28,489 bases of DNA from UBA5314 sp964635975 (GTDB taxonomy: Bacteria > Bacillota > Syntrophomonadia > Syntrophomonadales > Syntrophomonadaceae), in assembly GCA_964635975.1 (NCBI GenBank), contig CAZWPO010000028.1:1-28489 (forward strand). Reading direction: 5' to 3'. Positions 1 through 8,453 of this stretch are shown here, piece after piece. Each line of letters begins with the position of its first letter. The stretch's first letter is position 1. The translations under genes were made by a program, and so were the position numbers. The notes beneath the pieces were generated by a model that saw only the letters and a program-made list of their open reading frames with translations, made no database searches and had not been told where the DNA came from.

Positions 1-80
1 TTGCCTCACCCCTTGCCTTAGTAAAGGGTGAGGCAAAAGAACCGTCCCCTTGCCCCGCCCTTGCCCAGAATTCTTGTCAC
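1..80. repeat. Partial copy of a palindromic MITE-like repeat
   Basis: This is the loop and right arm of the palindromic element seen whole at 1155-1255. The end of the left arm (1-11), a 14-nt loop and the right arm are present; the rest of the left arm lies outside the window. The right arm matches the complete copy through the CCGTCCCCTTGCCCCG block, then diverges by a short insertion before both end in CTTGTCAC. It lies downstream of the transketolase C-terminal gene. Sequence 81-185 shows no gene. Confidence 0.75.
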
Positions 81-185
81 ACCACTTAGTGTTTGAATAC
101 CATGGGCAGGCCATCCTGTATAATTCCTAGAAAGAAACATTTTCTACACAGGGTGCTTCTACATTACTCTGACAAATCCCTTTTA

Positions 186-1124
186 TTAGGACTTCATTTT
201 CAAAATTTTCCGGACATTTATCATGACTTGTTCGACATTTAGACCATAATAATCCAAAAGCTCATCAGGGCTTCCAGACTGCCCAAAAACATCCTCGATT
301 CCCAGTCTTAATACCGGTACGGGGTGATTTGCACAAACACACTCACAGACTGCACTGCCCAATCCCCCCAAAACGCTGTGTTCTTCAGCTGTCACGATTG
401 CGCCGGTCTCACGTGCTTTGCGAACAATCAAATCTTCATCCAGGGGTTTAATGGTATGCATGTCGATTACGGAAAGCTTAATGCCTTCCTTCTCCAACTC
501 CCGGGCTGCTTCTATGCATTTAGATACCATCAATCCACAGGCGATCAAGGTAGCATCGGGGCCATTCATAAGCTCAATTCCCCGGCCTATCTCGAAATCA
601 GCATCCTGACTGTGTATTATCGGTAGAGCCGGGCGACCCAACCTCAAGTAGCACGGTCCTTCCCGTCTATAGACAGCTGAAACCGCCTTGCGGGTTGCCA
701 CTCCATCAGCGGGAACGATGACCGTCATGTTAGGTACACTGCGCATCAAAGCTATATCTTCTACGGATTGGTGAGATCCGCCATCTTCTCCTACCGTTAT
801 GCCGGAATGAGTGGCGCATACCTTTACATTGAGCTTTCCGTAAGCCAGCGAGTTTCTAACCTGTTCAAAGGCCCTCCCGGTAGCAAAAACCGCAAAGGTA
901 CTAGCATAGACTATCTTTCCACAGGTTGCCAGACCAGCAGACATCCCCATCAGGTTTTGTTCAGCTATGCCGGCGTTAAAAAACCGCTCGGGAAAGGCCT
1001 TGGCAAAATCCGCCGTCTTAGTTGACTTGGAAAGGTCAGCATCCAGGACTACTATATCTTGATGAATCTTGCCCATCTCAACCAGAGCCTGTCCGTAGGC
1101 ATCGCGTGTCGCTTGCTTTTCCAA
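186..1124 (-). CDS. Transketolase, C-terminal subunit
   Basis: The 312-residue protein matches the pyrimidine-binding and C-terminal domains of transketolase, as found in organisms that split the enzyme into two chains. With the N-terminal subunit at 1271-2104 it would transfer two-carbon ketol units between sugar phosphates in the non-oxidative pentose phosphate pathway, using thiamine diphosphate. Visible family features are the EQNLMGMSAGLA segment near residues 55-66, which carries the glutamate that activates the cofactor, the THSGITVGEDGGSHQ loop near 105-119, and the C-terminal IKPLDEDLI stretch. The start is a TTG preceded by AAAGGAGGAG at good spacing. It is the downstream gene of the pair, separated from its partner by 146 bp that hold a large palindrome. 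A 1-deoxyxylulose-5-phosphate synthase half is less likely given the length and the paired N-terminal gene. Confidence 0.93.
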   Translation of the reverse strand: MEKQATRDAYGQALVEMGKIHQDIVVLDADLSKSTKTADFAKAFPERFFNAGIAEQNLMGMSAGLATCGKIVYASTFAVFATGRAFEQVRNSLAYGKLNVKVCATHSGITVGEDGGSHQSVEDIALMRSVPNMTVIVPADGVATRKAVSAVYRREGPCYLRLGRPALPIIHSQDADFEIGRGIELMNGPDATLIACGLMVSKCIEAARELEKEGIKLSVIDMHTIKPLDEDLIVRKARETGAIVTAEEHSVLGGLGSAVCECVCANHPVPVLRLGIEDVFGQSGSPDELLDYYGLNVEQVMINVRKILKMKS

Positions 1125-1154
1125 TCCTGCTCCTCCTTTATCTTATGGCGTTAA

Positions 1155-1255
1155 GTGACAAGGGTTCGGGGCAAGGGGACGGTTCTTTTGCCTCACCCCT
1201 TGCCTTAGAAAGGGTGAGGCAAAAGAACCGTCCCCTTGCCCCGAACCCTTGTCAC
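1155..1255. repeat. 101-bp palindromic element (MITE-like)
   Basis: Two perfect 44-bp arms (1155-1198 and 1212-1255) flank a 13-nt loop. The ends read GTGACAAGGG and CCCTTGTCAC. The element fills most of the gap between the two transketolase genes: its right edge is 15 bp from the stop of the N-terminal subunit gene, and its left edge is about 30 bp from the TTG start of the C-terminal subunit gene, leaving that gene's ribosome site intact. No transposase gene and no clear target duplication are visible. A partial second copy is at 1-80. Transcribed RNA would fold into a very stable hairpin, but there is no T run after it on either strand, so it is not a standard terminator. Confidence 0.9.
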
Positions 1256-1270
1256 GCTCAAATCAATTTT

Positions 1271-2104
1271 CTATAAAGACCGCAGCTCAGACAGAGCCCG
1301 CTCGGCCTCTTCCGGCTTAGGGGCCACTCCATGCCATTCGGCGCGGTCTTCCATAAACGAGCAACCTTTGCCTTTGGTAGTATGCGCAATGACCGCAAAC
1401 GGCCGGCCGGCCGCTCCCTGGGAAGCCTCTATGGCCTCCATTATCTCCCGGTGCGAATGACCGTCGATCTCCAGGACCTGCCAACCAAATGCCCTGAATT
1501 TATCCGCAATCGGCTCCGGAGACATCACATCCGCAATGCGGCCGTCGATCTGCAGTCCGTTGTAGTCGACAAAGGCGGTTAGATTGTCCAGCCGGTAATG
1601 AGCAGCGGCCATCGCCGCCTCCCAGACCATCCCTTCTTCAAGTTCACCATCGCCCAAAAGAGCATAGACCCGGTAATCTTTACGGTCGATTTTTCCGGCC
1701 AGGGCCATCCCCACCGCCCAGGAAATACCCTGCCCCAGTGAACCGGTAGAGGCTTCTACGCCCGGCACCTTGAGGCGGTCTGGATGCCCCTGCAATGGAC
1801 TGCCCAGTTTGCGAAGTCTGCTCAGCCATTCCCGGGGGAAGAAACCTCTCTCGGCCAGCGCTGCATATAGTACTGGCGCCGCATGCCCTTTGCTCAGTAC
1901 GAATCGGTCCCGGTCTTGCTGGTACGGTCTTTCCGGGTCTATGTTCATCGCCCAAAAATACAGCGCGGCCACGATATCGGCCGACGAGAGTGATCCTCCG
2001 GTATGTCCGGAGCCTGCTTCGGCCAGCATTGTAATGATATCCTCGCGGATTATCTTGGCCTGCCGTGAAACTTGTTCTACGGCTTCCTGGCTAATCTCCC
2101 TCAC
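1271..2104 (-). CDS. Transketolase, N-terminal subunit
   Basis: The 277-residue protein is the thiamine-diphosphate-binding half of a split transketolase; it pairs with the product of 186-1124. The diphosphate/metal motif is complete: GDGELEEG at residues 151-158 and the closing YNGLQ at 181-185. Histidines typical of the family appear in GSGHTGG (31-37), SKGHAAP (71-77) and QGHP (105-108). The start chosen is the GTG at 2104, preceded by GTGAGGGA at short spacing. A possible promoter with a TTGACT -35 box lies upstream at 2128-2156. The gene is read in the same direction as prfB, which ends 83 bp upstream with no visible terminator, so partial co-transcription is possible. Confidence 0.94.
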   Translation of the reverse strand: MREISQEAVEQVSRQAKIIREDIITMLAEAGSGHTGGSLSSADIVAALYFWAMNIDPERPYQQDRDRFVLSKGHAAPVLYAALAERGFFPREWLSRLRKLGSPLQGHPDRLKVPGVEASTGSLGQGISWAVGMALAGKIDRKDYRVYALLGDGELEEGMVWEAAMAAAHYRLDNLTAFVDYNGLQIDGRIADVMSPEPIADKFRAFGWQVLEIDGHSHREIMEAIEASQGAAGRPFAVIAHTTKGKGCSFMEDRAEWHGVAPKPEEAERALSELRSL

Positions 2105-2127
2105 GCGTGTTCCCTCACTTTTCTTTG

Positions 2128-2159
2128 ATCTATTCGTTTGTACTCCTTGAAGTCAAGGA
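2128..2159 (-). promoter_or_regulatory. Possible promoter with inverted repeat ahead of split transketolase
   Basis: On the minus strand TTGACT (2151-2156) lies 17 bp before ATAGAT (2128-2133), a good -35 but weak -10 box. The -35 box is embedded in a perfect 7-bp inverted repeat, TCCTTGA-AG-TCAAGGA (2144-2159), with no T run after it. It could be an operator or only a short hairpin downstream of prfB. Confidence 0.3.
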
Positions 2160-2186
2160 CTGGTTTTCGTCCCACCCTATATCTTA

Positions 2187-3297
2187 CTAGTTCTGTTTTG
2201 ACTCGCGGTTTTTAATCAAATACGTATAAATAAAATCATCCAGATCCCCATCCAGGACTGACTGGACGTTGCCAACCTCCAGGTTGGTGCGGTGGTCCTT
2301 GATGAGCGAAAAAGGATTCAAGGTATAGGTCCTTATCTGGCTCCCCCAGGCAATCTCTTTGTATTCACCTTTTAGTTTTTGCAGATTGTCATCAGCTTCC
2401 TTTTGCTTCAACTGGTAGAGTTTGGCCTGCAGGATTTTCATCGCCGCCAGGCGATTGGAGTGCTGTGACCGCTCATTTTGACATTGTACCACGATTCCAG
2501 TCGGTATATGGGTAATTCTAACCGCCGAATCAGTTTTATTAACATGCTGTCCCCCTGCTCCTCCGGAACGGAAAGTGTCTATACGCAGTTCTTCAGGATT
2601 TATCTGCACTTCAAGGTCCTGGCTGATCTCGGGCATTACCGTTATGGCCGCGAAAGATGTGTGGCGTCTTCCGGATGAATCAAAGGGAGATATCCTGATC
2701 AGGCGGTGGACTCCTTCTTCGCATTTCAGTTTCCCATAGGCATAGTCGCCCTTGACTAAAAAAGTAGCGCTCTTTAAACCGGCTTCATCACCGTCCAGGA
2801 AGTCCAGAATCTCCACACTATAGCTAGAGTTTTCGCACCAGCGGGTATACATGCGCAGAAGCATCTGAACCCAGTCCTGAGCTTCGGTCCCCCCGGCGCC
2901 GGCATGAAGAGATACGATGGCATTATTCTGGTCATGAGGCCCAGAAAAAAGCACAAGGAGCTCATAGTCGCGGTATTCTTTGAATAGCACGCTCAATTCG
3001 CTCACACTTTCACGAAGCATCTCTTTTTCATGTTCCTGTTCGGCAATTTCTATTACATCATGGAGATAGTTGACCCGCTCCCAGAGATCCTGAAAGCGGT
3101 TGACCTCTTCCTGAAGGTAGCTGATTTTTTTTAACACGGCCTGTGCTTCCTGGGTATTGTTCCAGAAAGTCTCTTTTAACGTCTGATCCTGCAGCAGCGA
3201 TATCTGGTTCTTCAAGTCCTGTATGTCAAAGAGAAGCCCTCATCTCATTCAATCCATTGATTATTTCCCGGCATAAGGCGCGGGGATCTTCTATCAT
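2187..3297 (-). CDS. prfB: Peptide chain release factor 2, with programmed +1 frameshift
   Basis: This factor reads UGA and UAA stop codons and triggers peptide release on the ribosome. The gene is in two frames: 23 codons from the ATG at 3297, then an in-frame TGA (3228-3226) in the context AGGG-CTTCT-CTT-TGA-C. A +1 slip on CTT gives GAC and joins the main frame, for a product of about 369 residues, close to the usual 365. The main frame contains the RF2 codon-recognition tripeptide SPF (in ISPFDSSGRRH) and the catalytic GGQ (in SGGAGGQHVNKT). The AGGG just before the slip site is the internal Shine-Dalgarno-like stimulator known for prfB. The ATG at 3297 follows AAGGGAGTGA. It lies just downstream of motB (12 bp), in the same direction. 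An annotation that starts at 3215 in one frame would miss the N-terminus. Confidence 0.96.
3225..3240 (-). promoter_or_regulatory. prfB: prfB programmed +1 frameshift site
   Basis: Read on the minus strand the site is AGGGCTTCTCTTTGAC: an internal Shine-Dalgarno-like AGGG, the slippery CTT codon, the TGA stop in frame 0 and the following C that makes GAC in the +1 frame. Low RF2 favours the slip, which makes more RF2. This is the classic autoregulatory arrangement of the family. Confidence 0.93.
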
Positions 3298-3309
3298 AGT
3301 CTCACTCCC

Positions 3310-4158
3310 TTAATTGCTCTTCTGGGTGCTGGGCGAATCAACATTTTTCGGCGGTTCAAAATAATCGTACTTCTGCTTCAAAATGACGACATCCACCCTC
3401 CGGTTCATGGCCCGGGTCAAATTGTCCTCATTGGGAACCAGGGGTCGGTACTCTCCATAGCCTACGATGCTGAGCCGACTCGGTTCAATGCCGGCCGATT
3501 CCCCAAGAACGTGTACGACATTGGAAGCTCTTAGAACCGAAAGCTCCCAGTTTGATGAAAAACGGCTGTTGCTTATGGGCAGGTTGTCGGTATGCCCTTC
3601 GACCCTTATGTAATTGGGGATCTTATTCAGAGCAGCACCCACACCGCTGATAATGTTTTTTGCCCGGGGGGTCAATTCATCGGAACCGCTGGCGAAAAGC
3701 AGCGTGTCTTTGAAGCTGATCACCAGTCCCCTCTCCTGTTCATAAATGATAATGCTATCGCTCAATTTTGTCACGTTGGTGTTGCCGGCTTGCTGAGCTT
3801 TAGCGGCCTCCTGATCCTGATTTTTGATGAATTCGCCGACCAGCTTCTTAACTTCTTCTAGCTGTGCCTGGTTGGCCGACATGTCTCCAGGACTCTCTTT
3901 GACCTGCTGTCCTGAAATCCCAGGCACTATCGAAGGTCCCTGGGTGTTCAACACTGATGAGGATTGTCCTGCCAGCACCACGCTCAGCGAATTGGCCATC
4001 GCCTGATATTTAGCCGTATCGACCTTACTCATAGCGTATAGTACCACGAAAAAGACCATCAAAAGGGTTATAAAGTCAGCATAGCTTATCAGCCAGCGTT
4101 CCATACCTCCGCCGCCTTCTTCGCCGCCTTCATGCTTTTTCTTCTTTGATTTGGCCAT
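3310..4158 (-). CDS. motB: Flagellar motor stator protein MotB
   Basis: MotB anchors the stator to peptidoglycan and, with MotA, forms the ion channel that drives flagellar rotation. The 282-residue protein has a lysine-rich cytoplasmic start, one membrane segment at about 23-43 with the essential ion-carrying aspartate D28 (in SYADFITLLM), a plug/linker region, and an OmpA-type peptidoglycan-binding domain in the C-terminal half (VEGHTDNLPI, LSVLRASNVV, GYGEYRP, NRRVDV). The ATG start is preceded by AAGGGA. The gene begins 3 bp after motA ends and is followed 12 bp later by prfB, so it is part of the secA-motA-motB-prfB run. The sequence does not settle whether protons or sodium ions are used. 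Confidence 0.95.
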   Translation of the reverse strand: MAKSKKKKHEGGEEGGGGMERWLISYADFITLLMVFFVVLYAMSKVDTAKYQAMANSLSVVLAGQSSSVLNTQGPSIVPGISGQQVKESPGDMSANQAQLEEVKKLVGEFIKNQDQEAAKAQQAGNTNVTKLSDSIIIYEQERGLVISFKDTLLFASGSDELTPRAKNIISGVGAALNKIPNYIRVEGHTDNLPISNSRFSSNWELSVLRASNVVHVLGESAGIEPSRLSIVGYGEYRPLVPNEDNLTRAMNRRVDVVILKQKYDYFEPPKNVDSPSTQKSN

Positions 4159-4161
4159 GGG

Positions 4162-4953
4162 TTACATTCCCTTCTGAAGCCTTTCTTGTTCCATCATGAC
4201 TTCCTTGATTTCGGGGGCCAGGAAAGTCATCAATTTTTCCCTGATAACACGTGGGTTTTCTCCTGCCTGTATGGAGAGCACTCCTTCCAGGATCATCGCC
4301 ATCAGCAGAGACTCCCGGCTGGTCTTAACCTTGATTTTGGTTGCGAATGGTATCCAGAACATATTGGCGGAAAAAATACCGTATAGAGTAGCCAGGAATG
4401 CGACCGCAATCGCGGGCCCGAGTTCATCGGGCGACGACAGGTTTGATAAAACGTGCACCATGCCCATAACCGTTCCAACGATGCCGAATGTAGGGCCGAA
4501 GCCGCCCATGGTCATAAATATTTCGAACCCGACTTTCTCACCGCTTTCAAAGGCTTCTATTTCCATCTCCAACATATTGCGGGTCAGCTCGGGATCGGTC
4601 CCGTCGATAACCAGCTGCAAGCCCCGGGCAAAGAACTGGTTGTCGATTTCGGACAGCCGGCTCTCCAGGCTTAGCAGCCCTTCCCGGCGGGCCATGTCGG
4701 CCGTATCAACCAGGGAATCCAAAACACTTGCATAATCGACATGTTTCTCGGTGAATATCATCTTGAAAAAATAGGGGAGCTTTTTCAATTCTTCCATGGT
4801 ATAACTGACAATGGTGGCTCCAAACGTACCACCAAAAACTATCATAGCTGCCGTCAACCCGACCAGACCGGTCAGGTGACCGCCTTCCAGCATAAAGGCC
4901 CCCAGCAGAGCTATAATCCCTCCGACTATTCCTATCAGAGTTGTTAGATCCAT
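4162..4953 (-). CDS. motA: Flagellar motor stator protein MotA
   Basis: MotA is the multi-pass membrane partner of MotB; it couples ion flow to torque on the rotor. The protein is about 263 residues with four hydrophobic segments: near 5-22 and 30-50, then GFGPTFGIVGTVMGMVHVL and the AVAFLATLYGIFSANMFWIPFA segment in the second half. The cytoplasmic part between is charged. I place the start at the ATG at 4953, whose first base is the last base of the secA stop codon (TGATG), preceded by GGGAGAGG; a TTG three bases upstream is an alternative. The overlap suggests translational coupling to secA. A position between secA and prfB is unusual for motAB. Confidence 0.94.
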   Translation of the reverse strand: MDLTTLIGIVGGIIALLGAFMLEGGHLTGLVGLTAAMIVFGGTFGATIVSYTMEELKKLPYFFKMIFTEKHVDYASVLDSLVDTADMARREGLLSLESRLSEIDNQFFARGLQLVIDGTDPELTRNMLEMEIEAFESGEKVGFEIFMTMGGFGPTFGIVGTVMGMVHVLSNLSSPDELGPAIAVAFLATLYGIFSANMFWIPFATKIKVKTSRESLLMAMILEGVLSIQAGENPRVIREKLMTFLAPEIKEVMMEQERLQKGM

Positions 4954-7445
4954 CAACTAACACCTCTCCCACAACACTTTTTGTATTTCTTGCCGCTCCC
5001 GCAGGGGCAGGCATCATTGCGGCCTACTTTCGGACCGGCTTTGACCGGTTTTTTCTCCGCTTCGCCGCCCTGGCTTTCAACTGTCGCTTTTTCTTCCAGC
5101 TTCTGAACCACTTTAACGCGGAGAATAAATCTGACGACATCTTCTTTGATACTATAGATCATGGCCTGAAATGCTTCATAAGCCTCAAAGCGGTATTCAA
5201 TCAAAGGGTCTTTCTGAGCGTAGGCCCGCAGGCCGATCCCATTGCGCAGCTGGTCCATGGCATCGATGTGGTCCATCCATTTCTCATCGATTATGCGGAG
5301 CAGGACTACTCTTTCCAACTCCCGCATGGTCTCACTGCCCAGTTCCTTTTCACGGGCTTCGTAAACTGCATGGGTCTTTTCCTGAAGAAAATACTTCATA
5401 TCGTAGTTGGTCATATCCTTTAGATCATCCAGCGTAAAATCGGGCTGGGGAAGGATATTCTGTTCTACGTACGTATATAAACCAGGCAAATCCCAGTTGT
5501 CAGAATACTTCTGCTCTCCCGAAAAACTGTCGACCACCTGGTCGATTACATCGTCGATCATGGCAGCCACAGTTTCTTTTAAGTCTTCTCCGAATAGAAC
5601 CTTTTTTCGCTCGCCATAGATGACTTCTCTTTGCTGGTTAATAACATCATCGTATTCCAGGACATGTTTCCTGATATCAAAATTATGGCTTTCTACTTTT
5701 TTCTGCGCATTTTCTATACCCCGGCTGACGATGCTGGTTTCAATAGGCATGCTATCATCCATGCCAAACTTGTCCATCCAGCCTTCGATATTAGCTGAAC
5801 CGAAAAGGCGCATCAAATCGTCTTCCATGGAGACATAAAACCTCGATTCGCCGGGATCGCCCTGGCGTCCGGAGCGGCCGCGCAGCTGGTTGTCGATGCG
5901 CCGCGCTTCATGCCTCTCGGTTCCCAGTACATACAATCCGCCTTGTTCAGTAACCCCCTCCCCGAGGACAATATCGGTGCCGCGCCCTGCCATGTTGGTG
6001 GCGATGGTCACAGTTGCGGCCTGCCCGGCCTGGGCTATGATCTGCGCTTCCTTTTCATGATGCTTGGCATTAAGGACCTGGTGCTTAATGCCCCGTTTGG
6101 CGAGCATATTGCTCAAGATCTCTGATTTTTCAATGGATATGGTGCCCACCAGGACCGGCTGGCCCTTTACGTGCTTATCCACAATATCATCTACAACCGC
6201 GTTAAACTTTCCATTCTCGGTGCGATATATGATATCCGGGCGATCATCCCTGACCATAGGCATATGTGTGGGTATGGCCACTACATCCATGCCATATATT
6301 TTCCGAAATTCCTGTTCCTCGGTTTTAGCCGTACCAGTCATACCAGCCAGTTTCTTGTACATGCGAAAATAGTTCTGAAACGTAATAGTGGCCAGGGTCT
6401 GGGATTCCTTTTCGATTTTAACCCCTTCCTTGGCCTCTATTGCTTGATGCAGTCCATCGCTGTAGCGGCGGCCAAACATCAACCGCCCGGTAAATTCATC
6501 GACAATAATAACCCCGCCGTCCTTGACCACATAATCCCGGTCGAGGCGCATTAAACAATGGGCTTTGAGTCCCTGGTTCATATGATGAGCCAGCTCCATA
6601 TTATCTGCCAGGTTCTCGACAGCAAAATGCTTTTCAACCTTTTTTACTCCGTCTTCGGTAAGGGTAACCAGGTGGCCTTTTTCATCCACGATATAATCTT
6701 CTTCCTTGACCAGACGGGGAACAAACTTGGCGATACGATAATACAGATCAGTCGGCTTGTCGCCTTCCCCGGAAATAATCAGCGGAGTCCTGGCCTCATC
6801 AATGAGAATGGAGTCCACTTCGTCGATGATGGCGTAGTTGAGCGGTCTTTGCACCATGTTCTCGGGGGCTACTACCATGTTGTCACGCAGGTAGTCAAAA
6901 CCGAGTTCATTGTTGGTAGCATAGGTAATATCGCATGCATAAGCCGCCTTGCGCTCCGCGTAAGTCAATCCATGAACGATAAGTCCTACTGATAGACCGC
7001 AGAACTCGTAAACGGGTCCCATCCATCTGGCATCGCGTGAGGCCAGGTAATCGTTCACTGTTACGATGTGAACCCCTTTATCCTCCAGAGCATTCAGGTA
7101 AGCCGGAAGAGTGGCAACCAGAGTCTTACCTTCACCGGTCTTCATCTCGGCTATTCTCCCCTGGTGCAGCACCATGCCGCCAATTAGCTGGACATCGAAG
7201 TGCCGCATCCCCAGGGTCCGGCGAGCTGCCTCACGCACTACGGCAAACCCTTCAGGTAATATATCGTCTAGTCCCTGACCTTTCTTTAACTTTTCCTTCA
7301 ATTCTTGGGTTATAATTGGAAACTGCTCATCAGGCAGAGACTCGTACCGGGCCTCCAACTGGTTTACTTTATCGACCAGTCGCTGCAGTTTGCGTACTTC
7401 TTTAGCATCATCATCCAATAAATTTTTAAAAAAATTCTTAATCAC
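4953..7445 (-). CDS. secA: Preprotein translocase ATPase SecA
   Basis: SecA is the ATP-driven motor that pushes unfolded precursor proteins through the SecYEG channel. At 830 residues it is of typical length for Firmicutes. Walker A is MKTGEGKTL (residues 101-109), the DEAD-like box is IDEVDSILIDEAR, and the second ATPase half carries TNMAGRGTDIVLG and the arginine-finger region QLRGRSGRQGDPG. The C-terminus ends with the zinc-binding, SecB/ribosome-contacting tail CPCGSGKKYKKCCG. The GTG start at 7445 is preceded by GAGAGG. Upstream is hpf, with a hairpin terminator at 7463-7488 between them; downstream motA overlaps its stop codon. Confidence 0.97.
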   Translation of the reverse strand: MIKNFFKNLLDDDAKEVRKLQRLVDKVNQLEARYESLPDEQFPIITQELKEKLKKGQGLDDILPEGFAVVREAARRTLGMRHFDVQLIGGMVLHQGRIAEMKTGEGKTLVATLPAYLNALEDKGVHIVTVNDYLASRDARWMGPVYEFCGLSVGLIVHGLTYAERKAAYACDITYATNNELGFDYLRDNMVVAPENMVQRPLNYAIIDEVDSILIDEARTPLIISGEGDKPTDLYYRIAKFVPRLVKEEDYIVDEKGHLVTLTEDGVKKVEKHFAVENLADNMELAHHMNQGLKAHCLMRLDRDYVVKDGGVIIVDEFTGRLMFGRRYSDGLHQAIEAKEGVKIEKESQTLATITFQNYFRMYKKLAGMTGTAKTEEQEFRKIYGMDVVAIPTHMPMVRDDRPDIIYRTENGKFNAVVDDIVDKHVKGQPVLVGTISIEKSEILSNMLAKRGIKHQVLNAKHHEKEAQIIAQAGQAATVTIATNMAGRGTDIVLGEGVTEQGGLYVLGTERHEARRIDNQLRGRSGRQGDPGESRFYVSMEDDLMRLFGSANIEGWMDKFGMDDSMPIETSIVSRGIENAQKKVESHNFDIRKHVLEYDDVINQQREVIYGERKKVLFGEDLKETVAAMIDDVIDQVVDSFSGEQKYSDNWDLPGLYTYVEQNILPQPDFTLDDLKDMTNYDMKYFLQEKTHAVYEAREKELGSETMRELERVVLLRIIDEKWMDHIDAMDQLRNGIGLRAYAQKDPLIEYRFEAYEAFQAMIYSIKEDVVRFILRVKVVQKLEEKATVESQGGEAEKKPVKAGPKVGRNDACPCGSGKKYKKCCGRGVS

Positions 7446-7462
7446 TGGCTATACCTCTCTTC

Positions 7463-7488
7463 AAAAAAAAAGGAACCATCAGGTTCCT
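7463..7488 (-). terminator. Rho-independent terminator downstream of hpf
   Basis: On the minus strand AGGAACC, a short loop and GGTTCCT are followed by a run of T residues. It sits after the hpf stop and before secA, so it should end or attenuate hpf transcription ahead of secA. Confidence 0.85.
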
Positions 7489-7530
7489 AATGCTAACGTA
7501 ATATTATCATTTTCTGGGTCCCGCATTCAA

Positions 7531-8076
7531 CTAATCAAGGTCAGGCTCGATCAATCCATAATTTCCGTCTTTTCGCTTGTAAACTACGTTTACCTCCTCA
7601 CTCTCGGCATTAAAGAAAACGAAAAAGCTGTGTCCCAGCAGGTTCATCTGCATTATCGCTTCTTCTTCATCCATAGGGCGGAAGGCAAAACGTTTGGTTC
7701 GGGTTATTTTAAACTTCTCTTCAGCATCGTTTGCTGATAGCTGCTGTTGTACTTCCTCGGCCAGGGCCTTCTTCAGCCCGGCACCCCGGTGGTGTTTGAC
7801 CAGTTTGGTCCTGTACTTTTCAATCTGCTTTTCAAGTTTCTCCTCTACCATATCTATCGAGCTGTACATATCATCACTGCTTTCTTCCCCGCGAAGTATC
7901 ATCCCATTAAGCGGAATCGTTACTTCCACTTTATGGTGGTCGCCTTCGACTGAAAGGGCAACTTGGACCCCCTTTACGTCCTCCAGGTACTTCTCTAATT
8001 TGGAAAGTCTTTTTGTGGTGTAATCTCTCAGAGCATCTGTAACTTCGATGTGTCTTCCCCTGATGTCGAACTTCAT
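7531..8076 (-). CDS. hpf: Long-form ribosome hibernation promoting factor
   Basis: This protein binds the small ribosomal subunit and pairs 70S ribosomes into inactive 100S dimers during slow growth. The 181-residue length is that of the long HPF found in Firmicutes. Residues 1-95 form the RaiA/YfiA-type ribosome-binding domain (MKFDIRGRHIEVTDALRDY, then a basic helix KLEKQIEKYRTKL). Residues about 125-180 form the dimerisation domain (KRFAFRPMDEEEAIMQM, HSFFVFFNAES, VVYKRKDGNYGLIEP). The ATG start is preceded by GGAAAGGAGTGG. Placement directly upstream of secA is the common Firmicutes order. A sigma-H-like promoter is visible upstream at 8219-8247. Confidence 0.96.
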   Translation of the reverse strand: MKFDIRGRHIEVTDALRDYTTKRLSKLEKYLEDVKGVQVALSVEGDHHKVEVTIPLNGMILRGEESSDDMYSSIDMVEEKLEKQIEKYRTKLVKHHRGAGLKKALAEEVQQQLSANDAEEKFKITRTKRFAFRPMDEEEAIMQMNLLGHSFFVFFNAESEEVNVVYKRKDGNYGLIEPDLD

Positions 8077-8218
8077 AAGACCACTCCTTTCCGAACTGTA
8101 GTTATATTAACTATTAAAGACTATTTCTACCAGCCTGGAGAATCGCTATATCAATTTCCATCTGCTTGCTGGATGATGCAATCACATACCCTAATATCTA
8201 CTCTACTTGTGATGTAAT

Positions 8219-8247
8219 ATATTCGCCTTCAGCCTCAAAAACCCTTT
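8219..8247 (-). promoter_or_regulatory. Sigma-H-like promoter of hpf
   Basis: On the minus strand AAAGGGTTT (8239-8247) is followed after 11 bp by GGCGAATAT (8219-8227). This fits the sigma-H consensus RNAGGAWWW-N11-12-RNNGAATWW with one mismatch. The B. subtilis homologue yvyD is known to use sigma-H as well as sigma-B. The leader to the hpf ATG would be about 135 nt. The rest of the 377-bp gap 8077-8453 holds the zinc-ribbon gene's terminator; I see no gene in it. Confidence 0.42.
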
Positions 8248-8401
8248 AGAAATATGTGGTTGAGAACTGATATATACTCCCGTCTATTGCCTGGTATTTA
8301 TCTATAAATAGGCTCTTATATGATAAGCATCCAAACGCTCATTTTTCAAATAGTCCCGGGGTTAATTTATTATCTCCTAATATATGAATAAAGTAATCAC
8401 T

Positions 8402-8434
8402 AAAATAAAAAAACCGGGCTGATTGTCAGCCCGG
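8402..8434 (-). terminator. Rho-independent terminator of the zinc-ribbon gene
   Basis: Read on the minus strand, CCGGGCTGAC and AATCAGCCCGG form a GC-rich stem that is followed by seven T residues and an A/T stretch. It lies 20 bp after the stop codon of the zinc-ribbon gene. Confidence 0.9.
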
Positions 8435-8453
8435 CGGGATAATTCCTATCTAT

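Noticed and set aside
1155..1255. The palindrome as a rho-independent terminator between the transketolase genes
   Set aside because: No T run follows the stem on either strand, and the repeat recurs elsewhere, so a mobile-type repeat fits better.
4196..4735. Long plus-strand open frame opposite motA (179 codons)
   Set aside because: It is antisense to a clear motA gene and its composition is that of a complementary-strand shadow.
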